Assembly (NCBI GenBank): GCA_963662965.1 | Contig: OY759970.1 | Coordinates: 3,534,001 to 3,598,000 of the forward strand | Direction: 5' to 3' | From: DTWD01 sp963662965 | GTDB lineage: Bacteria > Acidobacteriota > Vicinamibacteria > Vicinamibacterales > UBA8438 | DNA length: 64,000 bases | Part shown: positions 53,715-62,583 of the stretch, one piece after another | Position numbering within the stretch: position 1 is the stretch's first letter | Layout: every line of letters starts with the position of its first letter | Notes under the pieces: model-generated | Databases searched by the model: none | Told to the model about the DNA's origin: nothing | What the model saw: the letters and a program-made list of their open reading frames with translations, nothing else | Made by a program: the position numbers and the translations under genes

Positions 53715-54665
53715 GGCAGCGTCTGGACCTCGACCGAGAACACTGCCGGCAGGTCGCGCACAATCGGCGTCCAGCTGTCTCCGGCGTTGGCCGACACGTA
53801 GACTTGCCCTCCGGTCGTTCCGAAGTAGACGCCGCATGCCTCGAGCGAGTCGACCGCCATGGCGTCGCGCAGCACGTTGGACGTAGCAGTCCTGCTGCGG
53901 CAGCCCGGCGGTGAGCGCCCCCCACTCATTTCCGCCAGTCCGGCTGCGATAGACACGCGGTTTCCCCTCGGGCGGGTAGTGCTCGGCGTTGGTCTTGATC
54001 GGCACGACGTCGAACGTCTCCGGCTCGTGCGCGTGCACGGCGATTGGAAAGCCGAAGTCGCTCGGCAGGTTGCCGCTCACCTCGCGCCACGAATCGCCGG
54101 CGTCGTCGCTCCGGAAGGCGCCGGCCGCGGAGATCGCGGTGATGATGCGTTTCGGATCGCGTGGGTCGAGCAGGATGGTGTGCAGACACAGCCCCCCCGC
54201 GCCCGGTTGCCACGCGTCTCCGGTGTCGTGTTGCCGCAGGCCGGGAAGCTCCCGCCAGGTGACGCCGCCGTCCGTGGTGCGAAAGAGCGCGGCGTCCTCG
54301 ACGCCGGCATAGACGGTGTCGGGGTCGTCGAGCGTCGGCCCGAGATGCCAGACCCGCGCGAATTCCCACGGATGGGGGGTGCCGTCGTACCACTGGTGCG
54401 TACCCGGCTCGCCCTCGTAGGCAAACTCGTTGCCGACCGTGTTCCAGGTCGCCCCGCCATCGTCGGAGCGCTGAATCACCCGTCCGAACCACGACGTGTG
54501 CTGAGACGCGTAGAGCCGGTTCTGGTCGGCGGGCGAGCCGGTGACGTGAAAGATCTCCCACTCGGGGAAGTGCGGACCGGAGACCTCCCATCGCGCGCGC
54601 GCGCCGTCCGAGGTGAGGACAAACCGGCCTTTGTGCGTGCCGACGAGCACGCGGACGCTGCTCAT
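53711..54665 (-). pseudogene. BNR/sialidase-like (YCF48-type) propeller with one frameshift
   Basis: A propeller with Asp-box repeats: RVIQRSDDGGATWNTVGN, ALFRTTDGGVTWRELPG, AFRSDDAGDSWREVSGN and PRVYRSRTGGNEWGAL. There is no signal peptide. After LPQQDCYV an extra base near 53880 shifts the frame. The natural continuation, NVLRDAMAVDSLEACGVYFG and AGDSWTPIVRDLPAVFSVE, lies in the frame ending at 53711. As read, the protein fuses nonsense sequence to the MoaD-like gene. Asp-box propellers of this sort are usually followed by a MoaD-like gene, as here. The function of the pair is not known to me. Confidence 0.8.
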
Positions 54666-54671
54666 GGCGCG

Positions 54672-55262
54672 TTACTGACGCTCGTCGAGATAGGCGCGCG
54701 CCGCCGCCGCGTCCATCAGCGGCACCACCTTGTCGGGATCGACGCGCACCATCATGTAGGTGATGTGGTCTGGAATGTGGGTGAATTCATGACCGGTGCC
54801 ACCCGGGATGACGAAGACGTCGCCCTGTTTGAGCTCGTGCGTCGCCGGGTCCCGCACGTCCTCGGCGTTATTGCCGGGACCGTTCAGGAACTGCACGGCG
54901 CGGTTGTCGGGGGGACGGCGCACCTTGTTCACCAGATCCGCGCCAGTGAGAATGGTCCCGCCTCCGCTCATGACGACGTAGACCTCCGTGACGAGGTCGT
55001 GCTCGGCGACGCGCCCGCGCCGCTCCTCAAGTGCGCCGCGATGGGCAACCGCGATCTGGACCTTCGCCTTGCCGATGTCGATCGAGCGCACCTGTTGGTC
55101 GACGAGTCCCGATTGGCGCCCCACGAACGCGTATTCGGCCAGCTCCTCGGCCGCCACGTAGGTGGCCGGGCACATGTCGCACGACGGCTGTACGTCCTGC
55201 GCGGACAGGTGGCCCAGGGCAAAGGCGCAGATGATAGCTCCGGCAATCAGCAAAGGTCTCAT
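54672..55262 (-). CDS. Exported cupin-domain protein
   Basis: A 196-residue protein from ATG 55262 (MRPLLIAGAIICAFALGHLS) after GGGGAGAG, with a signal or anchor at the start. A short Cys motif SCDMCPATY follows cleavage. The cupin barrel has HDLVTEVYVVMSGGGTILTG and GDVFVIPGGTGHEFTHIPDH, with His and Glu residues suited to one metal. Its substrate is unknown. It lies 7 bases upstream of the BNR-like gene and is likely in that operon. Confidence 0.85.
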   Translation of the reverse strand: MRPLLIAGAIICAFALGHLSAQDVQPSCDMCPATYVAAEELAEYAFVGRQSGLVDQQVRSIDIGKAKVQIAVAHRGALEERRGRVAEHDLVTEVYVVMSGGGTILTGADLVNKVRRPPDNRAVQFLNGPGNNAEDVRDPATHELKQGDVFVIPGGTGHEFTHIPDHITYMMVRVDPDKVVPLMDAAAARAYLDERQ

Positions 55263-55332
55263 GTTGGCTCTCCCCGCGGCCCACTCTAATACAGCCAGCC
55301 AGAGGCCGGCGCGATTTTGTAGGCTCACGTGC

Positions 55333-56250
55333 ATGAGAGTCGGATTCATCGGTCTTGGCACCATGGGGCGCCCGATGGCGCTCAACGTGATGCGGCACCG
55401 TCACGATCTGACGGTCTATGCGCGGCGACCGGCGGCGCTCGAGCCGCTCGTCGAGCGCGGCGCCACCGTCGCGGCGACACCGGCCGAGCTGGCCGCCGGC
55501 TGCGACGTCGTGTTCACGATGCTCACCAGCACGGACGATGTCGAGGACGTGGTGCTCGGCACCGACGGCGGCATCATTCAGGGGGCGCGGGCCGGCACGG
55601 TCGTCATCGACACCAGCACGATCGACCCGGCGCGCACGCGTAGCATCGGTGAGAGGCTCGAGGCTTCGGGTCTTGATCTTCTCGACGCCCCGGTCTCCGG
55701 CGGGCCTCACGGGGCGAAGGACGCCACGCTGTCGATCATGGTTGGGGGGAAGGCCGAGGTGCTCGAGCGGGCGCGCCCGCTCCTCGAGTGCATCGGGACA
55801 AAGATTCTCCATATGGGCGACCAGGGCGCCGGGCAGGTGACGAAGGCGTGCCATCAGCTGCTGCTGTTGGTGACCGCGCAAGGCGTGGCCGAGTCGCTGA
55901 CGCTCGCGCGGCGCGCCGGCCTCGATCCCGAGCGGGTGCAGCAGGCGATGATGGGCGGGATGGCGTCGAGCCGGGTGCTGGAATTCTTCGGTGAGCGGAT
56001 GGCGCGCCGCGACTTCGCGGCCGGCATCGAGAGCCGGCTCTATCACAAGGACCTCGACATCGTGTTGCAGCTGGCGCATGCGCTCGGGGTCGCGCTTCCG
56101 GCCGGCGCTGTCACGATGCAGCTCATCAACGGCCTACACGGCCGAGGGCGGGGCGGCGACGATCTGTCGTCACTGATCACGGTGGTTGAAGAAATGGGCG
56201 AGCGGCGCGCGCGCGGCGCGTCTCAGTCCGAAGAGCCCAGCGCGTCGTAA
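55333..56250 (+). CDS. 3-hydroxyisobutyrate-dehydrogenase-family oxidoreductase
   Basis: A 305-residue NAD(P)-dependent beta-hydroxyacid dehydrogenase. The dinucleotide site is MRVGFIGLGTMGRPMALNVM (GxGxxG at 7-12), the substrate loop DAPVSGGPHGAKDATLSIMV lies at 118-137, and the catalytic Lys is 171 in GAGQVTKACHQ. The C-terminal all-helical domain is complete. The group includes 3-hydroxyisobutyrate, tartronate-semialdehyde and 6-phosphogluconate-like dehydrogenases; family alone does not choose. It is cytoplasmic. Its last 28 bases overlap the end of the convergent beta-lactamase-like gene. Confidence 0.92.
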   Translation: MRVGFIGLGTMGRPMALNVMRHRHDLTVYARRPAALEPLVERGATVAATPAELAAGCDVVFTMLTSTDDVEDVVLGTDGGIIQGARAGTVVIDTSTIDPARTRSIGERLEASGLDLLDAPVSGGPHGAKDATLSIMVGGKAEVLERARPLLECIGTKILHMGDQGAGQVTKACHQLLLLVTAQGVAESLTLARRAGLDPERVQQAMMGGMASSRVLEFFGERMARRDFAAGIESRLYHKDLDIVLQLAHALGVALPAGAVTMQLINGLHGRGRGGDDLSSLITVVEEMGERRARGASQSEEPSAS

Positions 56251-57523
56251 GCCAGCTCGCGGAACCGGATGGCGAGCCCGGGGTCGAAGGGTGACACCTG
56301 CGCCAGGTAGATGCCGACGATCTCTTTCGCCGGGTCGATCCAGAATCCCGTCGAGAAAATTCCGAACCAGTTCAGCTCGCCGACTGATCCCCGCGGCGGC
56401 GAGCCAAGATCGTGGCGGTAGGCGAACCCGAGACCGAAGCCGCCGACGTCAAGCCCGTCCGGTACGCCGGTGCGACCGTCGAGGTGGTCCGACGTCATGA
56501 GATCGATGGTCTCCTGTGTCGCCAGACGGACGCCGTCGAGCTCCCCGCCGTTCAGCACCATCCGACAGAACCGCAGGTAGTCCGCGGCGGTGGAGTTGAG
56601 ACCGCCGCCACCCGAGAGCAACGCCGGCGTCTCGGTGATATTGCTTCTGGGCGGTGGAGCGCTGACCCCGTCGTCGCCGCGCGGGTAGATGCCAGCGAGT
56701 CGGTCGAGCTTGTTCGACGGCACGTAGAACGCCGTGTCGACCATCCCCAGCGGCTCGAAGATCCGTTCGTGTAGGAACTCGTCGAACCGCTGGTCAGAAA
56801 CACCTCGACCAGGCGCCCGAGCACGTCGGTCGAGACGCTGTATTCGAATTGGGCGCCGGGCTGGTGCTTCAGCGGCAGCGTCGCGAGAGTGCGCACCATG
56901 TCGGCGAGCGTCGCATCCGACGTACCTGATAGTTGCGCGACGACCGGCCCGTCCAGGTACATCCGATCGACCTGCGAGTTACCGAAGAGGCCGTAGGTGA
57001 GTCCGGAGGTGTGCCTCAGCAGATCACGGATCGTCATGTCGCGCTCCGCCGGCTCGATACGGAGGCTCGCGTCGCCCTCCCCGTCGCCGTCTTCCACACC
57101 GACCTCGAGGCCGCCGAGCTCCGGAATGTATGTCGACACCGGGTCGTCGAGCTCGAAGTGTCCTTCCTCATGCAGCATCATCACCGCGAAGCTGGTGGTC
57201 GGCTTGGTCATCGACGCGATCGCGAACACCGTGTCGTTCGACATCGGCCGATCACCCTCGCGGTCGCGCGATCCGAAGCTCTCGAAGAACTTCACCTCGC
57301 TATCGGCATAGAGCAGCGCGACGGCACCGGCTATCTGTTGGTTCGTGATGTCGGCGCCGATCGTGTCGCGGATCTGCGTGAGACCGGCGTCGCTGAACGT
57401 CGGAGCATCGGCGAGGGCCGCCGGCGCGACGCTGGTGGCGGTCGATGGGCCGGATCCGCAACCGACCACAGCGAAGAGGGCGATGAGTGACAGAATGCCG
57501 AACCGGCGGAGGATTCGTGTCAT
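56223..57523 (-). pseudogene. Class C beta-lactamase-like serine hydrolase lipoprotein, frameshifted
   Basis: Starts at 57523 (MTRILRRFGILSLIALFAVV) with a lipobox ending VVGCG. The serine-hydrolase motifs are present: SMTK in FAIASMTKPTTSFAVMMLHE, a Tyr motif in FEYSVSTDVLG, and later DYLRFCRMVLNGGELDG and GELNWFGIFSTGFWIDPAKE. A one-base deletion near 56800 interrupts the frame just after RLVEV. The corrected sequence reads VSDQRFDEFLHERIFEPLG and continues to 56223. Without correction the protein lacks its last 180 residues. The group includes esterases and beta-lactamases of class C fold. Confidence 0.86.
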
Positions 57524-57565
57524 GGCTGCGATTCTACGTCCACGGCACGCAACGGTACAATAAAC

Positions 57566-57657
57566 GGGCGCGCACAGCGCGCCCCCGCGGGCACGGAGCG
57601 GGGCATGGGGCCCACGCGAGTGCCCGCGGCGGGGTTCGCGCGGCTGCCGGCCCCGTC
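57566..57657 (-). repeat. GC-rich palindromic intergenic repeat, copy 4 (reverse)
   Basis: Reverse-orientation copy: GGGCGCGCACAGCGCGCCCC, CGGGCACGGAGCGGGGC, GCGAGTGCCCGCGGCGGGG, ending CCGGCCCCGTC. It lies between two divergent genes. Confidence 0.68.
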
Positions 57658-57665
57658 TGAAGACG

Positions 57666-58847
57666 ATGAGCACGCTCGCCCACCCCGCACAACCGACACT
57701 GGCGACAGCCGAGAGGTCGTCCGGCGCCGACGTCTCCGTCCCTTGGTATCTCTGGGCCGTCGCGTTCGCCTCGACGAGCGTCATCGTCGGGGTCATCTGG
57801 GACATCTCGTAGCACCGGACGATCGGGCGCGACTCGTTTTGGACGCCGGCCCACCTGGCGATCTATCTCGGCGGCACCGTGGCCGGACTCTCGTGCGGGT
57901 GGCTGGTGCTGCGGACGACGTTTGCCGGGACGGCTGACGAACACGCGGCCGGTGTGTCGTTCTGGGGCTTTCGTGGTCCGCTCGGCGCGTGGGTCTGCAT
58001 CTGGGGCGCGATCGCGATGATCACGTCCGGGCCGTTCGACGACTGGTGGCACAACGCCTATGGTCTCGATGTCGAGATCCTGAGCCCGCCGCATGTGGTG
58101 CTCGCGGTGGGGATTCTGGCGATTCAGATCGGCGCGATGCTGATGACGCTTGCCTGGCAAAACAACTCGGCGTCGAACGCGCCGACGTTGCGGCGACTGT
58201 TTGCGTTCGCGGGCGGCATCCTGATCTTGATGCTGGCCACGGTCGCGACCGAAGAGATCGCGTTTCCGAATGATCAACATCGACCGGAGTTCTTCCTCGT
58301 CACCGCCGGGATCTTCCCGATACTCCTCGTCGGAATCTCCCGCAGCGCACGTTTCCGGTGGGGCGCCACCGCGGCGGCGGCGGTGTACACGGGGGCGACC
58401 ATGCTGGCGATCTGGATTCTGCAGCTGGTGCCGGGCGAGCCGATGCTGGCGCCGATCCTCCGTCCGGTGGAGCGCATGGTGCCGCCGCCCTTCCCGCTCT
58501 TGCTCATCGTGCCGGCGTTGGTCATCGATCTGGTCTTGCATCGGATCCCGGCCGAGTCCGGGCGCGCTCGCCAAGTGTTCACCGCCGTCGGCGCCGGGGT
58601 GCTGGCGATGCTCGCGCTGGGCGTCGTCCAGTGGCCGTTTGCCGAGTTCCTGCTGAGCGAGAGTGCTCGCAACTACGTCTTCGGGGGCGACCTCTGGGAC
58701 TACAACGTCCCGCCAGGGTCGTTCCAATACGAGTTTTGGGGGCCGCCGATGACCGTGGCCGCCGGCGGGTGGGCCGCGCTTCTGGCGATCGTCTCCTCGA
58801 CGATCGGCCTCCTGTGGGGCAACTGGATGACGCGTGTCCGGAGGTAG
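57666..58847 (+). pseudogene. Multi-pass membrane protein with in-frame TAG at codon 49
   Basis: From ATG 57666 the frame runs 394 codons to 58847, with one TAG at 57810-57812 inside VIWDIS-stop-HRTIGRDSFW, where neighbouring context suggests Trp. Helices before and after are preserved: VPWYLWAVAFASTSVIVGVI, LAIYLGGTVAGLSCGWLVLR, HVVLAVGILAIQIGAMLMTL, RLFAFAGGILILMLATVAT and AAAVYTGATMLAIWILQLVP. In total it has nine or ten membrane segments. An internal start at or after 57879 could give a shortened protein. The next gene begins 6 bases after the stop, so the two form an operon. I do not recognise the family. Confidence 0.75.
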
Positions 58848-58852
58848 CTAAC

Positions 58853-60340
58853 GTGCCGTCGCTGCTCCGTCGCACCCTGCGCGTCGCCGCGATTGCCTGT
58901 GCGACGCTTGCCACCAGCGCACACGTCGGAACGTCCAATGCGTACTTCGATGGCCTGGTGGGGCCGTATGGGATCCGGGTCATCGTCCGGACCCCGGGCG
59001 TGATTCCTGGCCTCGCGCAGATATCGGTGCGTGTCACCAGCGGCGACGTCGAGCAGGTGACCGTCCGACCGCTCCGCTCCGATGTTGGCCTCGCCGGCTC
59101 GCCTCCGCCCGACATCGCGCAACCGGTTCCGGGCGACGCCGATCTGTACAGCGCCGAGCTGTGGCTGATGACCGCCGGGTCGTACAGCGTCGAGGTGACG
59201 GTCAGCGGCGCTGAGGCTGAGGGCACCACGTTTGTGCCGGTCCTGGCGGTCGCCGAGCGTCGCCTCGACATGCATCCGGCCGTGGGCGCGGCGTTGATCG
59301 GGGCAGCGCTACTGCTGTTCGTCGGCGCCGTCACGATCGTGGGCGCGGCCGTCCGCGAGAGCGTCCTCGAGCCGGGAGTCGAGCCGGACGCGAAGCGCCG
59401 CGCGCATGGGCGGATTGCCGCTGTGGCCGGCGCCCTCACCGTCGCGCTGCTGTCGTGGGGCGGCTGGACCTGGTGGGACGAGGTCGACGCGGCGTACCGT
59501 GACCGCATCTACCGTCCATGGCACATCTCCGCGGCCGTGGGGACGACGGCCGGCACTGAGACCTTGACGGTCACGGTTGACGATCCCGCCTGGCGTGGAC
59601 CCGGTTGGACGCCGCTGAGGCCAGACCACGGCAAGCTGATGCACATGTTCTTGGTGAAGGCGGACGATCTTGCCGCGGTCGCGCACCTCCATCCGGTGCC
59701 GGATGGTGACGCGGCGTTCGTGGTCCCGCTGCCGCGACTCACGCCGGGCGACTACCACGTCTTCGCCGATATCGTCCACGAGTCGGGGTTCGCGCACACC
59801 CTCATCGATATGGTGCGACTGCCGGCCGCGCCCCGCGTTCGCCCCGCCGACCGCCCGGTCATGGCCGACCCCGACGATTCGTGGTCGGTGCTGCTGCCCT
59901 TCGGCGAGGCGCGCGCGGCCGAATACGCGTTGCCGAGCGGACGCACCGTGCGGCGCGACGGGGAGGCGACGTTCGCCGCCGACACCGAGACGACGCTTGG
60001 GTTTTCGGTCACGGAGGCCGACGGGACCCGCTCCGCCCTCGAGCCCTACATGGGAATGCTGAGCCACGCGGCGGTGCTGCGTGAAGACGGGTCGCTGTTC
60101 GTCCATCTCCATCCGGCGGGCAGCATCAACCTCGCGGCGCAGACCCGGTTCGAGCAGGCCGAAGGCGATGGCCGGGGCGCGGTCGCGCACCCGCGACACG
60201 TCTTGGAGCGGAACCGCGCCCCGCACGAGGTGGCGTTCCCGTTCGTCTTTCCGGACGCCGGCGCGTATCGGGTGGTCATGCAGGTGAAAACGGGTGACAC
60301 GGTGGAAACGGCGGCGTTCGACGTCGAGGTGAGTCCTTGA
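58853..60340 (+). CDS. Membrane-anchored YtkA-like / histidine-motif protein
   Basis: A 495-residue protein from GTG 58853, eight bases after GGAGG. It has an N-terminal signal (residues 1-25), a beta domain (YGIRVIVRTPGVIPGLAQIS), two membrane helices (VGAALIGAALLLFVGAVTIV and IAAVAGALTVALLSWGGWTW), and a C-terminal part with repeated histidine-rich strands: HGKLMHMFLVKADDLAAVAH, HLHPVPDGD, DYHVFADIVHESGFAHTLID, MGMLSHAAVLREDG and FVHLHPAG. These resemble YtkA-like and related metal-associated domains. Copper or other metal handling is an inference from the histidines. It is coupled to the upstream membrane gene, and such pairs recur in acidobacteria, I believe. Confidence 0.78.
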   Translation: MPSLLRRTLRVAAIACATLATSAHVGTSNAYFDGLVGPYGIRVIVRTPGVIPGLAQISVRVTSGDVEQVTVRPLRSDVGLAGSPPPDIAQPVPGDADLYSAELWLMTAGSYSVEVTVSGAEAEGTTFVPVLAVAERRLDMHPAVGAALIGAALLLFVGAVTIVGAAVRESVLEPGVEPDAKRRAHGRIAAVAGALTVALLSWGGWTWWDEVDAAYRDRIYRPWHISAAVGTTAGTETLTVTVDDPAWRGPGWTPLRPDHGKLMHMFLVKADDLAAVAHLHPVPDGDAAFVVPLPRLTPGDYHVFADIVHESGFAHTLIDMVRLPAAPRVRPADRPVMADPDDSWSVLLPFGEARAAEYALPSGRTVRRDGEATFAADTETTLGFSVTEADGTRSALEPYMGMLSHAAVLREDGSLFVHLHPAGSINLAAQTRFEQAEGDGRGAVAHPRHVLERNRAPHEVAFPFVFPDAGAYRVVMQVKTGDTVETAAFDVEVSP

Positions 60341-60390
60341 CAGGCTGTCGGGGCAGGAGTAAAACCTCCGCAGTACCTACAAGGAGAGTC

Positions 60391-61536
60391 ATGCAAAAAA
60401 CGTTAGTCATTGCAGCGGTGATCGCCCTTCTTGCGCCGGCCGCGCTCGCCCAGGGGCCGGGTGTCGAGTCGGTCGAGCCGTTCAAGGTCGGCACCTTCGA
60501 CATCCATGGTGTGCCCCATGTCGGGATTGTCCTCCGGGACTCCCTGGTAATCGACATCGAGGTCGCGAACATGACACTCGAATCTAATCCAGAGTATCCA
60601 CATGTGCCAATGCCGGAGGACATGCTGGAACTAATTGGGGTCTATGAATACGGCCTCAAATACCGACTATATGAAATCGTTAACGACACTGTCGGCAACA
60701 ACCGACTCTCCGGAAGCAGTCGCGCCGACTACGTCTACGATGTGTCTGAGCTTCGCATCCGGCCCCCCATCATGTACCCGGGCAAGATGATGAACGCGGC
60801 GGTCAACTTCTACAGCCACGCGTGTGAAGGCTGCACGGCGGAGGAACTGGCGGCGCGGACCCGGGAGCGGCAGGAGAACCGGGGCGTGCCCTATCTGTTC
60901 CTCAAGCCCGCCCGCGGCGCCGTCATCGGTAGCGGCGATGACGTCGTGATGCCCTATGGCCGTGACCGGATCGAATGGGAAGTCGAACTGGCTATCGTAT
61001 TCGGCCGCACGGGCAAGTACATCTCCGCGGACCGTGCATACGACCACGTGTTCGGCTACATGGTCGCCATGGATATATCCGATCGCGGCGGGCGCCCGCC
61101 CGGGGGGTACGGCCAAGGCTCGGACTGGTTCGTCGGTAAAGGGCATGACACGTTCGCGCCCCAGGGGCCGTGGATCGTTCCAAAGGAGTTCTACGGCGAT
61201 CCGATGGAGCGCCTGCACCAAAGCCTGGTCATCGACGGCGTGACTGTCCAGGAGGCCAGGGCGGGAGACATGATCCATAACATCCCGGAGCTGATCGAGT
61301 ACGCGTCGTCGCTTATCACTTTGTTCCCTGGTGACGTTCTGCAAAGTGGGACGTCCGGCGGAACCGGCGCTGGTCGCGTCGAGCGCGCGACAGGCTCTGG
61401 GTACCTGCAGGCGGGCGAGACGATCAGCGCCAGCATCGAGGGAATCGGCACGCTGACCCATAAGGTCGTAGCCGAGGAGAGCGTTCCGGCCGACCTGTCC
61501 GGCGCGCAGCTGCCGCCGGTTAGCGACTACCGCTAG
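60391..61536 (+). CDS. Exported fumarylacetoacetate-hydrolase-family protein
   Basis: A 381-residue protein starting MQKTLVIAAVIALLAPAALA at 60391 after AAGGAG. The signal peptide is clear. The FAH core has the metal ligands in RIEWEVELAIVFG (Glu197, Glu199) and MVAMDISDRGG (Asp228), plus DWFVGKGHDTFAPQGPWIVP, GDMIHNIPELIEYASSLITL and LFPGDVLQSGTSGGTG. Relatives cleave C-C or ester bonds of acylpyruvates. FAH enzymes are normally cytoplasmic, so an exported one is unusual, though I know of such forms in acidobacteria and gammaproteobacteria. Codon use has more A/T third positions than its neighbours, which hints at a different history. A strong terminator follows. Confidence 0.9.
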   Translation: MQKTLVIAAVIALLAPAALAQGPGVESVEPFKVGTFDIHGVPHVGIVLRDSLVIDIEVANMTLESNPEYPHVPMPEDMLELIGVYEYGLKYRLYEIVNDTVGNNRLSGSSRADYVYDVSELRIRPPIMYPGKMMNAAVNFYSHACEGCTAEELAARTRERQENRGVPYLFLKPARGAVIGSGDDVVMPYGRDRIEWEVELAIVFGRTGKYISADRAYDHVFGYMVAMDISDRGGRPPGGYGQGSDWFVGKGHDTFAPQGPWIVPKEFYGDPMERLHQSLVIDGVTVQEARAGDMIHNIPELIEYASSLITLFPGDVLQSGTSGGTGAGRVERATGSGYLQAGETISASIEGIGTLTHKVVAEESVPADLSGAQLPPVSDYR

Positions 61537-61547
61537 GTTGTACGAGA

Positions 61548-61582
61548 AGACACCAGCCGACGCTCTCGGCTGGTGTCTTTTT
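61548..61582 (+). terminator. Rho-independent terminator after the FAH gene
   Basis: A perfect 13-bp stem (AGACACCAGCCGA paired with its complement), a 5-base CGCTC loop and a TTTTT run at 61578-61582. It is the strongest terminator in the window and ends the FAH transcript before the next gene. Confidence 0.92.
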
Positions 61583-61623
61583 GCGTCGCTTCGCGTTCGG
61601 CGGTGGACCTTACAGGAGGCACG

Positions 61624-62583
61624 ATGCTTACGCGCTGGGGCATTCTCTGTTCGGCGGTACTGGTCGCGGCACTCACGCCGCACGCTGCAGACGCGCAAGA
61701 CACACCCCGTATGTCGTGGGGGCAGCCAGACCTCCAGGGCGTCTGGGACTTCCGGACGCTGACGCCGCTCGAGCGGCCGGCGGCGCTGGCCGACAAGGAA
61801 TTTCTGACCGACGAGGAGGCCGCCGCGTTCGAGCAGGAGATGCTCCACGCGCGCGATGCCGACCGGCGCGATGGCGCCGAGAAGGCGTTCGGTATCGGCG
61901 CCGATGTCGAGCGGGCCTACAACCAGTTCTGGTGGGACTACGGCGACAGCATCGGTGACGACAAGCGGACGTCGCTGGTCGTCGATCCGTCGGACGGCAA
62001 GATCCCGTATACGCCGGCCGGCCGCGAGCGTGCCGGCGGGTTGTTCAACGTGCTGTTCGGCAACGTCGCCGCCGGGCCCGAGGACCGCGCCCTGGCCGAG
62101 CGTTGCATTCTCGGCTTCAACTCGGGCCCGCCGATGTTGCCGAGCGCCTACAACAACAACGTCCAGCTCTTCCAGACGCCCGACACCATCGTTATCCTCA
62201 ACGAGATGGTGCACAGCGCCCGAATCGTGCCGCTCGACGGTCGCTCCCATCTGACGGACGAGGTGCGGCAATGGGTCGGCGACTCACGCGGCCGCTGGGA
62301 CGGCGACACGCTGGTGGTCGAGACGACGAACTTTCTTCGCGATACGAGCTTCCCGGCGTCGAGCGAGAAGCTGCACCTCATCGAGCGCTTTACTCGTGTC
62401 GACGCCGACACGCTCGTCTACGAGTTCACGGTGGAGGACGAGACGACCTGGACGCGCCCGTGGACGGCGGCGGTCCCGATGCGCAAGTCAGACTTGCCGC
62501 TGTTCGAGTACGCCTGCCACGAAGGGAACTACGGGATGACCAACCTGCTGGCGGGCGCGCGGATGGAAGAGCAGGAACCATGA
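61624..62583 (+). CDS. Secreted YACHEGNY-family protein of unknown function (paralog 9)
   Basis: A 319-residue exported protein from ATG 61624 (MLTRWGILCSAVLVAALTPH), seven bases after AGGAGG. Marks: RMSWGQPDLQGVWDFRTLTP, AERCILGFNSGPPMLPSAYN, QTPDTIVILNEMVHSARIVP, GDSRGRWDGDTLVVETTNFL and YACHEGNYGMTNLLAGARME. Residues 40-46 read RMSWGQP instead of the usual RTADGQP. It stands alone behind the terminator with its own leader. It is most like paralogs 2 and 3. The function is unknown. Confidence 0.87.
   Translation: MLTRWGILCSAVLVAALTPHAADAQDTPRMSWGQPDLQGVWDFRTLTPLERPAALADKEFLTDEEAAAFEQEMLHARDADRRDGAEKAFGIGADVERAYNQFWWDYGDSIGDDKRTSLVVDPSDGKIPYTPAGRERAGGLFNVLFGNVAAGPEDRALAERCILGFNSGPPMLPSAYNNNVQLFQTPDTIVILNEMVHSARIVPLDGRSHLTDEVRQWVGDSRGRWDGDTLVVETTNFLRDTSFPASSEKLHLIERFTRVDADTLVYEFTVEDETTWTRPWTAAVPMRKSDLPLFEYACHEGNYGMTNLLAGARMEEQEP

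Noticed and set aside
53406..54665. A single 419-residue BNR-MoaD fusion protein
   Set aside because: The middle is out-of-frame Arg-rich sequence; the true BNR C-terminus is in another frame and stops in an ATGA overlap with the MoaD-like gene.
1..58847. Genome-wide recoding of TAG or TGA as sense
   Set aside because: All three stops end intact genes here, often in overlaps such as ATGA, so reassignment does not fit. Sec at one TGA is kept as a separate finding.
60667..62271. A 534-codon open frame on the minus strand
   Set aside because: Antisense to the FAH gene and paralog 9, spanning a strong plus-strand terminator. No recognisable protein features.
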